Source: UBA11524 sp964542315
Lineage (GTDB): Bacteria; Bacillota; Clostridia; Christensenellales; Aristaeellaceae
Assembly (NCBI GenBank): GCA_964542315.1
Contig: CAZIUA010000002.1
Coordinates: forward strand, 1 to 64,000
DNA: 64,000 nt
Reading direction: 5' to 3'
Below are positions 52,738 to 63,555 of the stretch, piece by piece. Both the position numbers and the translations under genes were made by a program. Within the stretch, counting starts at the first letter, position 1; every line of letters begins with the position of its first letter. A model generated the notes under the pieces. The model was given only the letters and a program-made list of their open reading frames with translations, was not told the DNA's origin and did no database searches.

Positions 52738-53000
52738 TCACGGGAATGCCCCACGCGGATGCTGCATGAACGTTCCACATATTTAAACGGGACGAAGTCC
52801 CCACACCTCCTCAGTCGCTGCGGCGACAGCTTCCCCTCAAAGGGGAAGCCAGGGGAGGCCGCGTACAAAGCCTTCCCCTCCGAGGGGAAAGGTGGATTCG
52901 CCGTCTGGCGAAGACGGATGAAGTGGACGCCCCGCGCACGAACTGCGCGGACGCTCAACCAACTCAATCAAAAAAAGGGTCGAAGACCCCAGCGCGTGCT
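52738..53000. repeat. Dispersed intergenic repeat, copy 5 (longest)
   Basis: Two units in tandem, with GGGACGAAGTCCC, CTTCCCCTCAAAGGGGAAG, CTTCCCCTCCGAGGGGAAA, GACGGATGAAGTGG, CGCCCCGCGC and AGGGTCGAAGACCC. Fills most of the 490-bp gap before clpB. A lone TTATCCACA sits just before it at 52695. Confidence 0.65.
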
Positions 53001-53049
53001 CGCTCCGCCGAAAGGCAGGAGAGAGCACGATTTTTTTTTGCATACCCTA

Positions 53050-53108
53050 TTGACAAGGGGGACAAACTGAGATAGAATAATCTCGCCGAAAGGTCAAAGA
53101 AAGTCAAA
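53050..53108 (+). promoter_or_regulatory. clpB promoter with CtsR operator
   Basis: TTGACA (53050-53055), 17 nt, TAGAAT (53073-53078). Just downstream GGTCAAAGAAAGTCAAA (53092-53108) is a tandem heptad repeat that matches the CtsR operator with one change. It lies at the start of transcription, where CtsR represses in Bacillota. No CIRCE element was seen. Confidence 0.78.
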
Positions 53109-53150
53109 CAGTGTGGATCCATCATCCCGCTGACAAAGGAGGCTTTTTTG

Positions 53151-55751
<2,601 letters not shown>

Positions 55752-55808
55752 TCCGCCGCGTATCGTTTCTGCATCATGCCACCTCATCCGCTTTTCTGAC
55801 AAGATAAA

Positions 55809-55845
55809 AAGGTCGCGCCTGTTTTCATGCAGACGCGACCTTATT
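55809..55845. terminator. Bidirectional terminator between clpB and the isomerase gene
   Basis: AAGGTCGCG pairs with CGCGACCTT, flanked by A and T runs on both sides. Confidence 0.8.
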
Positions 55846-55850
55846 TGTGC

Positions 55851-56483
55851 TTACAGGTTCTTGAGGTAGTTGGCCACTTCTTCGTCCTTGCAATTGGCGT
55901 AGAAGTACTCCGCGAAATGCTCGCCGGAGATGGTCTCCTTCAGGAAGTCCTGGTCGATGTCGTGGAGGATGTCGATCAGCTTGCGATGGGTGATCTTCTT
56001 CACGCCGTCGAGGATCTTCTTGTTGCGCTGCTCAGGCACAACGCGCTCCTTGGGGTAGCCCTGGCCGTGGCCGAAGCCGAACAGCTGCTGGAAGATCATC
56101 TCCAGCTTCAGCTCAGCGCCCCAGCCGAAGTCCTTCGCGAAGGGCAGCGCGACGCAGTTGCCGTCGTTGATGTGCGCGAACATATAGCCATCGGAGGGAT
56201 CGACGATGTGGCCGCACAGCACGCCCGGGAAGGCGTTGCAGGCCAGCATGGCGCCCTCGCCCGTGCCGCAGCCCGTCACCACATAGTCCACCGCGCCCGT
56301 CTCCAGCAGGATGCAGGCCAGCAGGCCGATCTTCACATAGGTCAGCTGGCAGGCGTCCTCCGCGGTGTACATGCCGTAGTTGACCACCTCGTGGCCCATG
56401 GGCTCCACGACCTTGCGCAGGGAAGCCTCGATCATGGCGTTCTTTGCCGCCTGGGAATTCTCGTTCATCAGTGCGATACGCAT
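55851..56483 (-). CDS. RpiB/LacAB-family sugar-phosphate isomerase
   Basis: 210 aa, cytoplasmic. The first 150 residues follow the RpiB fold: MRIALMNENSQAAKN, VNYGMYTAEDACQLTYVKIG and VDYVVTGCGTGEGAMLACNA, with the active-site Cys in TGCGTGEG. The C-terminal 60 residues (KKITHRKLIDILHDID onward) are longer than in RpiB, as in a Clostridia subgroup. Probably interconverts ketose and aldose phosphates; ribose 5-phosphate is the default guess. The ATG at 56483 follows GGAAGGAAG. Divergent from the oriC region. Confidence 0.82.
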   Translation of the reverse strand: MRIALMNENSQAAKNAMIEASLRKVVEPMGHEVVNYGMYTAEDACQLTYVKIGLLACILLETGAVDYVVTGCGTGEGAMLACNAFPGVLCGHIVDPSDGYMFAHINDGNCVALPFAKDFGWGAELKLEMIFQQLFGFGHGQGYPKERVVPEQRNKKILDGVKKITHRKLIDILHDIDQDFLKETISGEHFAEYFYANCKDEEVANYLKNL

Positions 56484-56629
56484 GGGTTCATTCTTCCTTT
56501 CCAAACATTCTTTTTGGGGATCAGTATCATGGTACCATATTTAAGAAAGAAAATCAACCGGCTTTGTTTTGGCGAAATGCATTTTTATGCGACGCTATTC
56601 ATCCGTGTTTTGGCTCCGGGGGATTTTCG

Positions 56630-57030
56630 TCCGCCGTGTGGACAACCGGTGCATAACCTGAGCCCAAAAGCCAAAAAGCGCGCGGAACCGGTATTTTCCT
56701 CTATCCACAGGGGAAGATATCCACAGGCTGTGGGTTTGTGGATATCCCAAAGGCCGCCCAAAAGCCTGCCGCCAAAGGATTTTCGCTGCTCGCGGGTTTT
56801 GGACAAAAAATATGCAGGGTATGCAAGAAAGGCAGGCAGGAATCCGGCGTTTTGGGGGCGAATATATAGGAGAAATGATTTTTCTCCACAGGGATGTGGA
56901 CATCTTGAAGATTCGTCCACAACTTGTCCAAACGGGGAAAGTCAGGCGGATCAAGGGCTGGAGGCACTTTTCCACCGTTTCCACATGCCCTTCTCCTACT
57001 ACTGAAAATATATATTCTACATCAACTTTT
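56630..57030. other. Putative replication origin (oriC): DnaA-box cluster and AT-rich segments
   Basis: The 640-bp gap between the isomerase gene and dnaN holds many DnaA-box-like 9-mers: TGTGGACAA (56637), CTATCCACA (56701), ATATCCACA (56717), TGTGGATAT (56737), TTCTCCACA (56882), TGTGGACAT (56895), TCGTCCACA (56913) and GTTTCCACA (56977). AT-rich stretches at 56859-56885 and 57001-57026 could unwind. The adjacent dnaN-recF and nearby parS sites support origin identity. dnaA itself is not next to it. Confidence 0.75.
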
Positions 57031-57129
57031 CGGTGTTGGGGGTTGCGCTGCATACGGCGGCGCAACGACGGCCACCAGACCTGGCCAGCGAAGGACCGCA
57101 GCATCCCCGACCGAGATCGGAGGTTTTTT

Positions 57130-58245
57130 ATGCAGTTTACCGTGAACGTTCAGACCCTTTTGGACGGGCTGAATACCGTCACCCGTGCACTGGCGGCACG
57201 TCCGCCCAAACAGATCCTGGAGGGCGTGCTCATCGATGCGGATGAGAACGGCATCACCCTGACCTGCTCCGACGGCAGCCTGACCATCGAGAGTCGCATT
57301 TCCTGCGCCGTCCGCACGGAAGGCCGCGCTGTCCTGCCGGGCAAGCTCTTCACCGAGCTGTGCCGCAAGCTCCCCGGCGGCGAGGTGACCATCAGGGTCG
57401 GCGACAACCACATGGCTTCCATCCACTGCATGAGCTTCAAGTCCAACCTGGCGGGCATGAATCCGGTGGAATACCCCGAAATGGCCAGCGTCGATGCCGG
57501 CGTGACCGTCAAGATCCCGCAGAAGCAGCTGCGCGAGATGATCTCCCGCGTCGTGTTTGCCATCGCCACCGATGAGAGCCGCCAGATCCTGACCGGCTGC
57601 CTGCTGGAAGTGGCGGCGGACGAGGCCCGCATGATCGCCCTGGACGGCTTCCGCCTGGCGATTCAGAAGGTCTTCGCGCCCTTTGAGCTGCCGGAAGGCA
57701 TGGATACCCTCAAGGCCGTCATTCCCGGCCGCGTGCTGAATGAACTGGCGAAGATCCTCGCCGAGGAAGACGATTTCTGCACCATGCTCATCGACAAGAG
57801 CCGCATGCAGGCGACCTTCGGCAGCACCACCCTGTCCACCGTGCTGCTGGCGGGCGAATACATCGACTACCGCAAAATCCTGCCGGCGTCCTTCAAGACC
57901 GTGGTCAAGGCGGACCGCATGGGCGTTCAGAGCGCCATCGACCGCGCCTCCCTGATGGCGCGCGAGGGCAAGAACAACCTGATCCGCATGTCCATGTCGG
58001 ACAATGTGCTCTCCATTACCTCCAACGCCGAGCTTGGCGACGTGCTGGAAGAGTTGGACGCCACCCTTACCGGCGACCCCATCGAGATCGCGTTCAACGC
58101 CAAGTACATCACCGATGTCATCCGCAACATCTCCGATGACGAGCTGTGCATGCACTTCAACTCCAACGTCAGCCCCTGCGTGGTCAGCCCCATGGAGGGT
58201 GATCAGTACCTGTATCTGATCCTGCCGGTACGCGTGTTCAGCTAA
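57130..58245 (+). CDS. dnaN: DNA polymerase III beta subunit (sliding clamp)
   Basis: 371 aa, three-domain ring clamp. Starts MQFTVNVQTLLDGLNTVTRA and has LPGKLFTELCRKLPGGEVTI, LTGCLLEVAADEARMIALDG and the C-terminal MHFNSNVSPCVVSPMEGDQY before LYLILPVRVFS. CGGAGG lies before the ATG at 57130. It follows the oriC-like region directly and is 81 bp upstream of recF. Confidence 0.97.
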   Translation: MQFTVNVQTLLDGLNTVTRALAARPPKQILEGVLIDADENGITLTCSDGSLTIESRISCAVRTEGRAVLPGKLFTELCRKLPGGEVTIRVGDNHMASIHCMSFKSNLAGMNPVEYPEMASVDAGVTVKIPQKQLREMISRVVFAIATDESRQILTGCLLEVAADEARMIALDGFRLAIQKVFAPFELPEGMDTLKAVIPGRVLNELAKILAEEDDFCTMLIDKSRMQATFGSTTLSTVLLAGEYIDYRKILPASFKTVVKADRMGVQSAIDRASLMAREGKNNLIRMSMSDNVLSITSNAELGDVLEELDATLTGDPIEIAFNAKYITDVIRNISDDELCMHFNSNVSPCVVSPMEGDQYLYLILPVRVFS

Positions 58246-58265
58246 AAAAGTGATCAAAACATCAT

Positions 58266-58306
58266 GGGATACAGGGTGAAACAGTGATGATTTCATCTTG
58301 TATCCC
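58266..58306 (+). other. Long imperfect hairpin between dnaN and recF
   Basis: Sixteen paired positions (GGGATACA ... TGTATCCC) with two wobbles and a 9-nt loop. No T-run follows, so it may stabilise or tune the transcript rather than end it. Confidence 0.5.
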
Positions 58307-58326
58307 TTGATTGTTGTGTAATTAAA

Positions 58327-59499
58327 ATGATTATAAATTCATTAAAATTAAGATCCTTCCGAAACTATCAGGAGATGGAGATCAGTCCCCATCCGGGCGT
58401 CAATATCTTCTTCGGACAGAATGGCTCCGGCAAGACAAACCTGCTGGAAGCCATCCATTTTTGTGCCCTGGGGCGCAGCCATCGCACCTCGCAGGATCGG
58501 GAAGTGGTCTATAAGGGCGCGGACATGGGCGCTGTGGGCGTTCAGCTGCAGAAAAAGACCGCGCGGATGGACATTCAGGTCAAACTGACGCCCGGAGAAG
58601 TGCGGAAAAAGGCGATCTTCGTGGATCGGAAGCGCGCCAGCCGCCTATCCGACCTGATGGGGCATGTGCAATGCGTCATTTTTTCGCCGGAGGATCTGAT
58701 GCTCGTCAAGGAAGGGCCGTCCATCCGGCGGCGCTATCTGGATATGATGCTTTCGCAGATGAGCACGGCGTATTTCACCGCGCTGCAGCAGTATCAGAAG
58801 GCGCTGGACCAGCGAAATGCGCTCCTCCGTGAGGCGAAAAAGGGGGCGCGGCCCGATGCTGCCATGCTGGACGCCTTCGAAGATGCCATGGCCGCTCAAT
58901 GCGCGGTAATCGTGCCGCTTCGGAGGCGGATGGTGGCGCGCACGGCAGAGATCGCGGCGAAAAAGTACGAGGCCATCAGCGGCCGCGAGCAGGAAATGTT
59001 CGCGATGCGGTATGATTGCTGCGTCCCGGAAGGGGAGGATGCGGCGGAATTCGCCCGTGCGGCGCTGAAAAAGGCGCGCCAGGAGGATATGTTCCGCGGA
59101 ACGACCGGATTCGGCATCCACCGCGAGGATATCCTGCTGACGCTGAAGGGCCGCGAAATGAAGGTGTTTGCCTCGCAGGGGCAGATCCGTACGGCCGCGC
59201 TGAGCATGAAGCTCGCCCAGCTGGAGGTCTTTCGCAGCGAGACCGGCGAGGCGCCCATCCTCCTGCTGGATGACGTCATGTCCGAGCTGGATATGACGCG
59301 CCGCACCCGCCTGCTGGAGGAGATCAGCGGCGTGCAGACCTTCATCACCTGCACGGATGAATCCGACCTGGAGGGTTGCCTGGAACGGCGCAGCTATCAG
59401 GTCAGCATGGACGCGCAGGGGAATGGCCAGGTGCGTCTGGCGTCTGCCGGTGAGGCGGTCGCCGCGGCGGACACGCTCGATGAGCTCGATTTCGAATAA
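58327..59499 (+). CDS. recF: DNA replication and repair protein RecF
   Basis: 390 aa, ABC/SMC-type ATPase that helps load RecA at gaps. Walker A FFGQNGSGKTNLLEAIHFCA, signature region GFGIHREDILLTLKG, Walker B ILLLDDVMSELD. The ribosome site is poor (GTGTAATTAAA), hinting at low expression or coupling with dnaN. No S4-domain gene lies between dnaN and recF, unlike in Bacillus. A parS site starts 2 bp after the stop. Confidence 0.95.
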   Translation: MIINSLKLRSFRNYQEMEISPHPGVNIFFGQNGSGKTNLLEAIHFCALGRSHRTSQDREVVYKGADMGAVGVQLQKKTARMDIQVKLTPGEVRKKAIFVDRKRASRLSDLMGHVQCVIFSPEDLMLVKEGPSIRRRYLDMMLSQMSTAYFTALQQYQKALDQRNALLREAKKGARPDAAMLDAFEDAMAAQCAVIVPLRRRMVARTAEIAAKKYEAISGREQEMFAMRYDCCVPEGEDAAEFARAALKKARQEDMFRGTTGFGIHREDILLTLKGREMKVFASQGQIRTAALSMKLAQLEVFRSETGEAPILLLDDVMSELDMTRRTRLLEEISGVQTFITCTDESDLEGCLERRSYQVSMDAQGNGQVRLASAGEAVAAADTLDELDFE

Positions 59500-59500
59500 T

Positions 59501-59516
59501 TGTTCCACGTGGAACA
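59501..59516. other. parS site 1
   Basis: TGTTCCACGTGGAACA, a perfect 16-bp palindrome identical to the B. subtilis parS consensus; ParB (Spo0J) is expected to load here. Confidence 0.93.
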
Positions 59517-59520
59517 TCAC

Positions 59521-59557
59521 ATGGTTCGGCGGCAGAAAATGTCAGCCGAACCATTTT
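59521..59557 (+). terminator. recF terminator
   Basis: ATGGTTCGGC pairs with GCCGAACCAT, followed by TTTTG. Confidence 0.65.
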
Positions 59558-59720
59558 GTATTCCGCCGTGAGAAATGATATAACAGCTGTAAATGTAGAA
59601 TGAGTCATCAAAGAGCACACAAAGCAAAAATAAAATCAGATTCACAAAGAAAACTGCAATTGCAAGCAATGCAAAACGTAAATGCATATAAAAATATAAG
59701 CAATGCAAAAATCGTGGAAA

Positions 59721-59736
59721 TGTTTCACGTGAAACA
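59721..59736. other. parS site 2
   Basis: TGTTTCACGTGAAACA, perfect palindrome, in the gap between recF and addA close to the likely addA promoter (TAAAAT at 59760). Confidence 0.92.
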
Positions 59737-59797
59737 CTTTCATGATCGGCGCGCATGTGGTAAAATAGGGGGGAGGAAACCAGAGGAGGCGACACCC

Positions 59798-62700
59798 ATG
59801 TGGACGACCCAGCAGCTTCAGGCCATCGATGCAGAAAATAATACGATCCTCGTCAGCGCCGCGGCGGGCTCCGGCAAAACGGCCGTGCTCGTCGAGCGCA
59901 TCGTGCAACTCATTCGCGGCGGATTTCACCTGGACAGGATGCTGATCGTGACCTTCACCAAGGCCGCGGCGTCCGAAATGCGTCAGCGCCTGAACCGCCG
60001 CCTCATCCATGAGGCCCAGGCCGCCCCGCAGATGTTCAGCCGCGCGCTGGATGAGCTGGAGTCCACCGAGATCTCCACCATTCACGCGTTCTGTCAGAAA
60101 GTGCTGCGCAATCATTTCCAGGCGGTCGGAATCGACCCCATGGTGCGACCCTGCGACGACCAAATGCGCGCCGCCCTCTTTGATGAAGCCTGGCTGGATG
60201 CATTCAATGCACTGTTGACCGTTGAAACCAACGATGATTTCGCTGATCTTGCTATGGCGTGGGATCAGCCGCGTCTAAAGGACATGACCGCGCAGCTGTA
60301 TGACTTCCTCATGTCGCTGCCGAAACCGTTTGCGTGGCTGGATGAGCAGGTCGAACGCATCGAAAATAAGCCGTACACCGAGCAAATGTGGTACAAAGTG
60401 CAGCTTTCCCATGCGGAATTGAAGTTGCAGGGTGTGCGGACACTGCTCGACGCCTTGGAGCGCATGCTGGATGAGCCCAATGCGGTGCCGGAAAAGGCAG
60501 AGACTCTTCAGCAGGATCGCGAGGTATGCGAGCCATTGTTTCACGTGAAACAATCCGATGTACAGGGGATGCTGGACACGCTGCGGTATTTCAGCCTGCC
60601 GCGCGCGAAGTCTTTCCGCGGGCTTTCGCCGGAATGCAAGGAATGGAACGACCGCTATAACGAGACGCGCAAGAAAATCCCGCCCATCGTCAAGGAACTC
60701 TGCGAAGAATTGGACCTCGATGAAGCGCAGATCGACACAGAATTCGCCATGATGGCGCGGCATTTGCGCGGTCTGGCGGCGCTGACGAAGGTCACCCACA
60801 ACAATTTCCTGCAAAAAAAGGCTGAAAAGCACCTCATCGATTTCGCAGACATGGAGCAATTTACCATGCAGGTGCTCTCAGACCCGGAGATTCGCCGCCA
60901 GATGCAGGCGGAATACGACCACATCTTCGTGGATGAATGCCAGGATGTCAGCCAGGTGCAGGATGCGATCCTCCAGGCGATCCATAATGAAAACAACATC
61001 ATGTTCATGGTCGGCGACGTGAAGCAGTCCATCTATCGCTTCAGAAAGGCCGATCCGACATTGTTTTTGCATCGCTTGCGCACCTATTCGGACGATGTGG
61101 ACGCCCCATGCAGGCGCATCATCCTCCAGAAGAACTTCCGCAGCCGTGCGAATGTGCTGGAGGCCACCAACGAGGTGTTCCGGACGGTCATGCGGCCAAC
61201 GGTGACCGAGCTGACCTACAGCGAGACGGATGAACTGACCTGCGGGCGCGAGACCGAGAATGATCCGCAGGTCGAGATGCATCTGCTGGACATTGAGCCC
61301 GGTGAGGACGGCGAAAAGGTCGAAGTCCTCAATGCAGAGGCGGAAGTGGTCATCCAGCGCGTGAAAGAACTGCTTGAAACCGATTTCAATGACGGAAAGA
61401 CCACCCGAAAGTACACCTACCGCGACATGGTGATCCTCCTGTCCGCCGCATCGAACACCGCGCCGAAGCTCGTGGAGCTGCTGGGGCAGGCGGGCATCCC
61501 CGTGTTCTACGATGGCGCGGCATCCTATTATGACCTGCCTGAGGTGCGCTCGGTCAAGGAATTGCTGGCGGTCATCGACAATCCCATGCAGGATCTGCCC
61601 TTGCTCGCCACGCTGAAACTGGCACCGTTTTCCATGTCGGAGGCGGAATTGGCGCAGATCCGCATGCAAAAGACTGGCCGGGACGTGCCGTTCTATGAGG
61701 CTTTCGACGCGGCCTGTGAAGGGGAGGATGCCCTGGGCGAAAAGTGTCGCGGCATCCGCAAACAGCTGGCGGATTGGCGCTTCCAGGCGGAGACCATGCG
61801 CCTGTCGGACTTCGTGTGGCACATCATGCAGGACAGCGGCCTGTATGCCTGCGTCGGTGCGCTGCCGCAGGGGGAGCTGCGGCAGGCGAATCTGCGGATG
61901 CTGTATCAGCGCGCGCAGGCCTTCGAGCAGGATGGTGGCGAGACGCTGTCGGACTTCCTGCGCATGGCGGAACAGCAATCCGCCGGGGATGACAGGATGT
62001 CCGCCAAAATGCTGGGCGAAAACGAGAACTTGCTGCGTATCATGACCATGCATAAATCCAAAGGATTGGAGTTCCCCGTGGTGTTCTGCATGCAGATGAG
62101 CGGCGCCCTGCACAAGCCCTATCGCGGCGAATTGCTGATGCACACCGCGCTGGGACTGGCGATGCCCTATGTCAACCAGGAGCTGCGTATCAAGCGAAAG
62201 ACCGTGATGGATGCGGCCTTCAAGGTGCAGCGTGAGCTGGATGAAAAGGCGGAACGCGCGCGCCTGCTCTATGTGGCGATGACGCGCGCCCGCGAGCGGC
62301 TGATCATGGTCGGCTGCTGCAAAAAGAAGACGCAGGAAGCGTGGTCTTTGGGGACGAACGATTACGCCGTATGGAACGCGCGCAGCATGACGGACTGGAT
62401 TATGCTGGCGTTGGATAAGAATATCCACAAGTTATCCACAAGTTCTGCACAGGCTCAAACCCCATGGAATATCCGTCTTTGGAGCGATCTGCAGGGCGTG
62501 GCTGTGGATACTGCTGTGGATAAAGTGTGCACAGCGGATCAGCTCCTGTGCGATATGCAGATGCCGGCCAGTGAGGCCTTCGCCCATTGGGCGTGGCAGA
62601 AGGCGCCTTCCGCCACGCCGGTGAAGACCTCCGTCAGTGCCATCGCCAAGCGCCAGGCCACGAAGGATCCCATGCCGCTGACGGATCAGGAGGAAGAGCC

Positions 62701-63295
62701 GGAGACTAAGCGCGTGCAGGAGGAAATCGTCGCGCCGCTGCGCATGTCCGACCTGCCCAGCCGCCCGGCCTTCATGGAAGAGCACCACATCACCGGCGCT
62801 GAACGCGGCACGCTGACCCACCGCGCGCTGAGCCTGATCCCGCTGGAGCAGATGCGCCAGGCGGAAGACCTGGAAGGCTGCGTCCGCGAAGCGATGCAGC
62901 AGCTCGCCGACCGCGAGATCTTCACCTATCAGGAGCTGATGGTCATGGATCAGCATGGCATCGCAGGCTTCTTCCGGGGCGAACTGGGCCAGCGGATGCT
63001 CCGCAGCGGCAATGTCCGCCGTGAATGGGCGTTCAACCTGGTCATGGAGGGCTCTGGCACGCTGCTGCAGGGCGTGATCGACTGCGCCTTTGAGGAGGAC
63101 GGCGAATGGGTGCTGGTGGACTACAAGACGGACCGCATCGCCGATGAAGACGCCTTCGTGGCGCGGTATCAGCTGCAGCTGGCATGGTATGCGCGCGCGC
63201 TGGAGACCATCACCGGCAAACGGGTGAAGGAGAAGTACCTGTACGCGATCGGGAAGGCGAAAGTCTACCCCATGGAAACGGATTGTTTCACGTGA
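59798..63295 (+). CDS. addA: AddA subunit of the AddAB helicase-nuclease
   Basis: 1165 aa, UvrD-like helicase plus RecB-like nuclease that processes double-strand breaks. Walker A ILVSAAAGSGKTAVLVERI at about 19-37, TFTKAAASEMRQRL, motif II VDECQDVSQVQDAI, KNFRSRANVLEATNEVF, and C-terminal nuclease motif WVLVDYKTDRIADEDAF. AGAGGAGG sets the ATG at 59798. AddB is not adjacent, unlike in Bacillus where addB precedes addA. Two parS sites (60537, 63284) and a DnaA-box cluster (62421-62523) lie inside the coding sequence. Confidence 0.93.
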   Translation: MWTTQQLQAIDAENNTILVSAAAGSGKTAVLVERIVQLIRGGFHLDRMLIVTFTKAAASEMRQRLNRRLIHEAQAAPQMFSRALDELESTEISTIHAFCQKVLRNHFQAVGIDPMVRPCDDQMRAALFDEAWLDAFNALLTVETNDDFADLAMAWDQPRLKDMTAQLYDFLMSLPKPFAWLDEQVERIENKPYTEQMWYKVQLSHAELKLQGVRTLLDALERMLDEPNAVPEKAETLQQDREVCEPLFHVKQSDVQGMLDTLRYFSLPRAKSFRGLSPECKEWNDRYNETRKKIPPIVKELCEELDLDEAQIDTEFAMMARHLRGLAALTKVTHNNFLQKKAEKHLIDFADMEQFTMQVLSDPEIRRQMQAEYDHIFVDECQDVSQVQDAILQAIHNENNIMFMVGDVKQSIYRFRKADPTLFLHRLRTYSDDVDAPCRRIILQKNFRSRANVLEATNEVFRTVMRPTVTELTYSETDELTCGRETENDPQVEMHLLDIEPGEDGEKVEVLNAEAEVVIQRVKELLETDFNDGKTTRKYTYRDMVILLSAASNTAPKLVELLGQAGIPVFYDGAASYYDLPEVRSVKELLAVIDNPMQDLPLLATLKLAPFSMSEAELAQIRMQKTGRDVPFYEAFDAACEGEDALGEKCRGIRKQLADWRFQAETMRLSDFVWHIMQDSGLYACVGALPQGELRQANLRMLYQRAQAFEQDGGETLSDFLRMAEQQSAGDDRMSAKMLGENENLLRIMTMHKSKGLEFPVVFCMQMSGALHKPYRGELLMHTALGLAMPYVNQELRIKRKTVMDAAFKVQRELDEKAERARLLYVAMTRARERLIMVGCCKKKTQEAWSLGTNDYAVWNARSMTDWIMLALDKNIHKLSTSSAQAQTPWNIRLWSDLQGVAVDTAVDKVCTADQLLCDMQMPASEAFAHWAWQKAPSATPVKTSVSAIAKRQATKDPMPLTDQEEEPETKRVQEEIVAPLRMSDLPSRPAFMEEHHITGAERGTLTHRALSLIPLEQMRQAEDLEGCVREAMQQLADREIFTYQELMVMDQHGIAGFFRGELGQRMLRSGNVRREWAFNLVMEGSGTLLQGVIDCAFEEDGEWVLVDYKTDRIADEDAFVARYQLQLAWYARALETITGKRVKEKYLYAIGKAKVYPMETDCFT
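60537..60552. other. parS site 3, inside addA
   Basis: TGTTTCACGTGAAACA; encodes FHVKQ within a variable part of AddA. Confidence 0.92.
62421..62523. other. DnaA-box cluster inside addA
   Basis: ATATCCACA (62421) and the perfect TTATCCACA (62432) on the plus strand; GTATCCACA (62503-62511) and the perfect TTATCCACA (62515-62523) on the minus strand. Four boxes in 103 bp, facing each other in two pairs. Confidence 0.75.
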
Positions 63296-63299
63296 AACA
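63284..63299. other. parS site 4, at the addA stop
   Basis: TGTTTCACGTGAAACA overlapping the last codons and stop of addA. Confidence 0.92.
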
Positions 63300-63437
63300 G
63301 ATGTGAAATGCATACGCAAAAGTGGCGGCAAATGTCGTGAAACAACGAAAAATGGCATCGAAGTGGTTTTTCAATGTGAAAAAGACGTGATTTTCGCTGA
63401 AAAGATGGGTTTCAATGCGCAGAATCAGCCCATTTAT

Positions 63438-63466
63438 TTGACAAACGGGGGAAAACGTGGCATAAT
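63438..63466 (+). promoter_or_regulatory. Promoter of the MBL-fold gene
   Basis: TTGACA (63438-63443), 17 nt, CATAAT (63461-63466). Confidence 0.65.
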
Positions 63467-63555
63467 ACATATATGCGGGCCAATGCCGAACCGCCCCTAT
63501 GTTTGCCATGCGGACGGCGTAATCCAACCCACAGCCATTCGGAGGGGATCCATCG

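Noticed and set aside
53080..53150. CIRCE/HrcA operator before clpB
   Set aside because: The TTAGCACTC half-sites are absent; the tandem GGTCAAA pattern fits CtsR.
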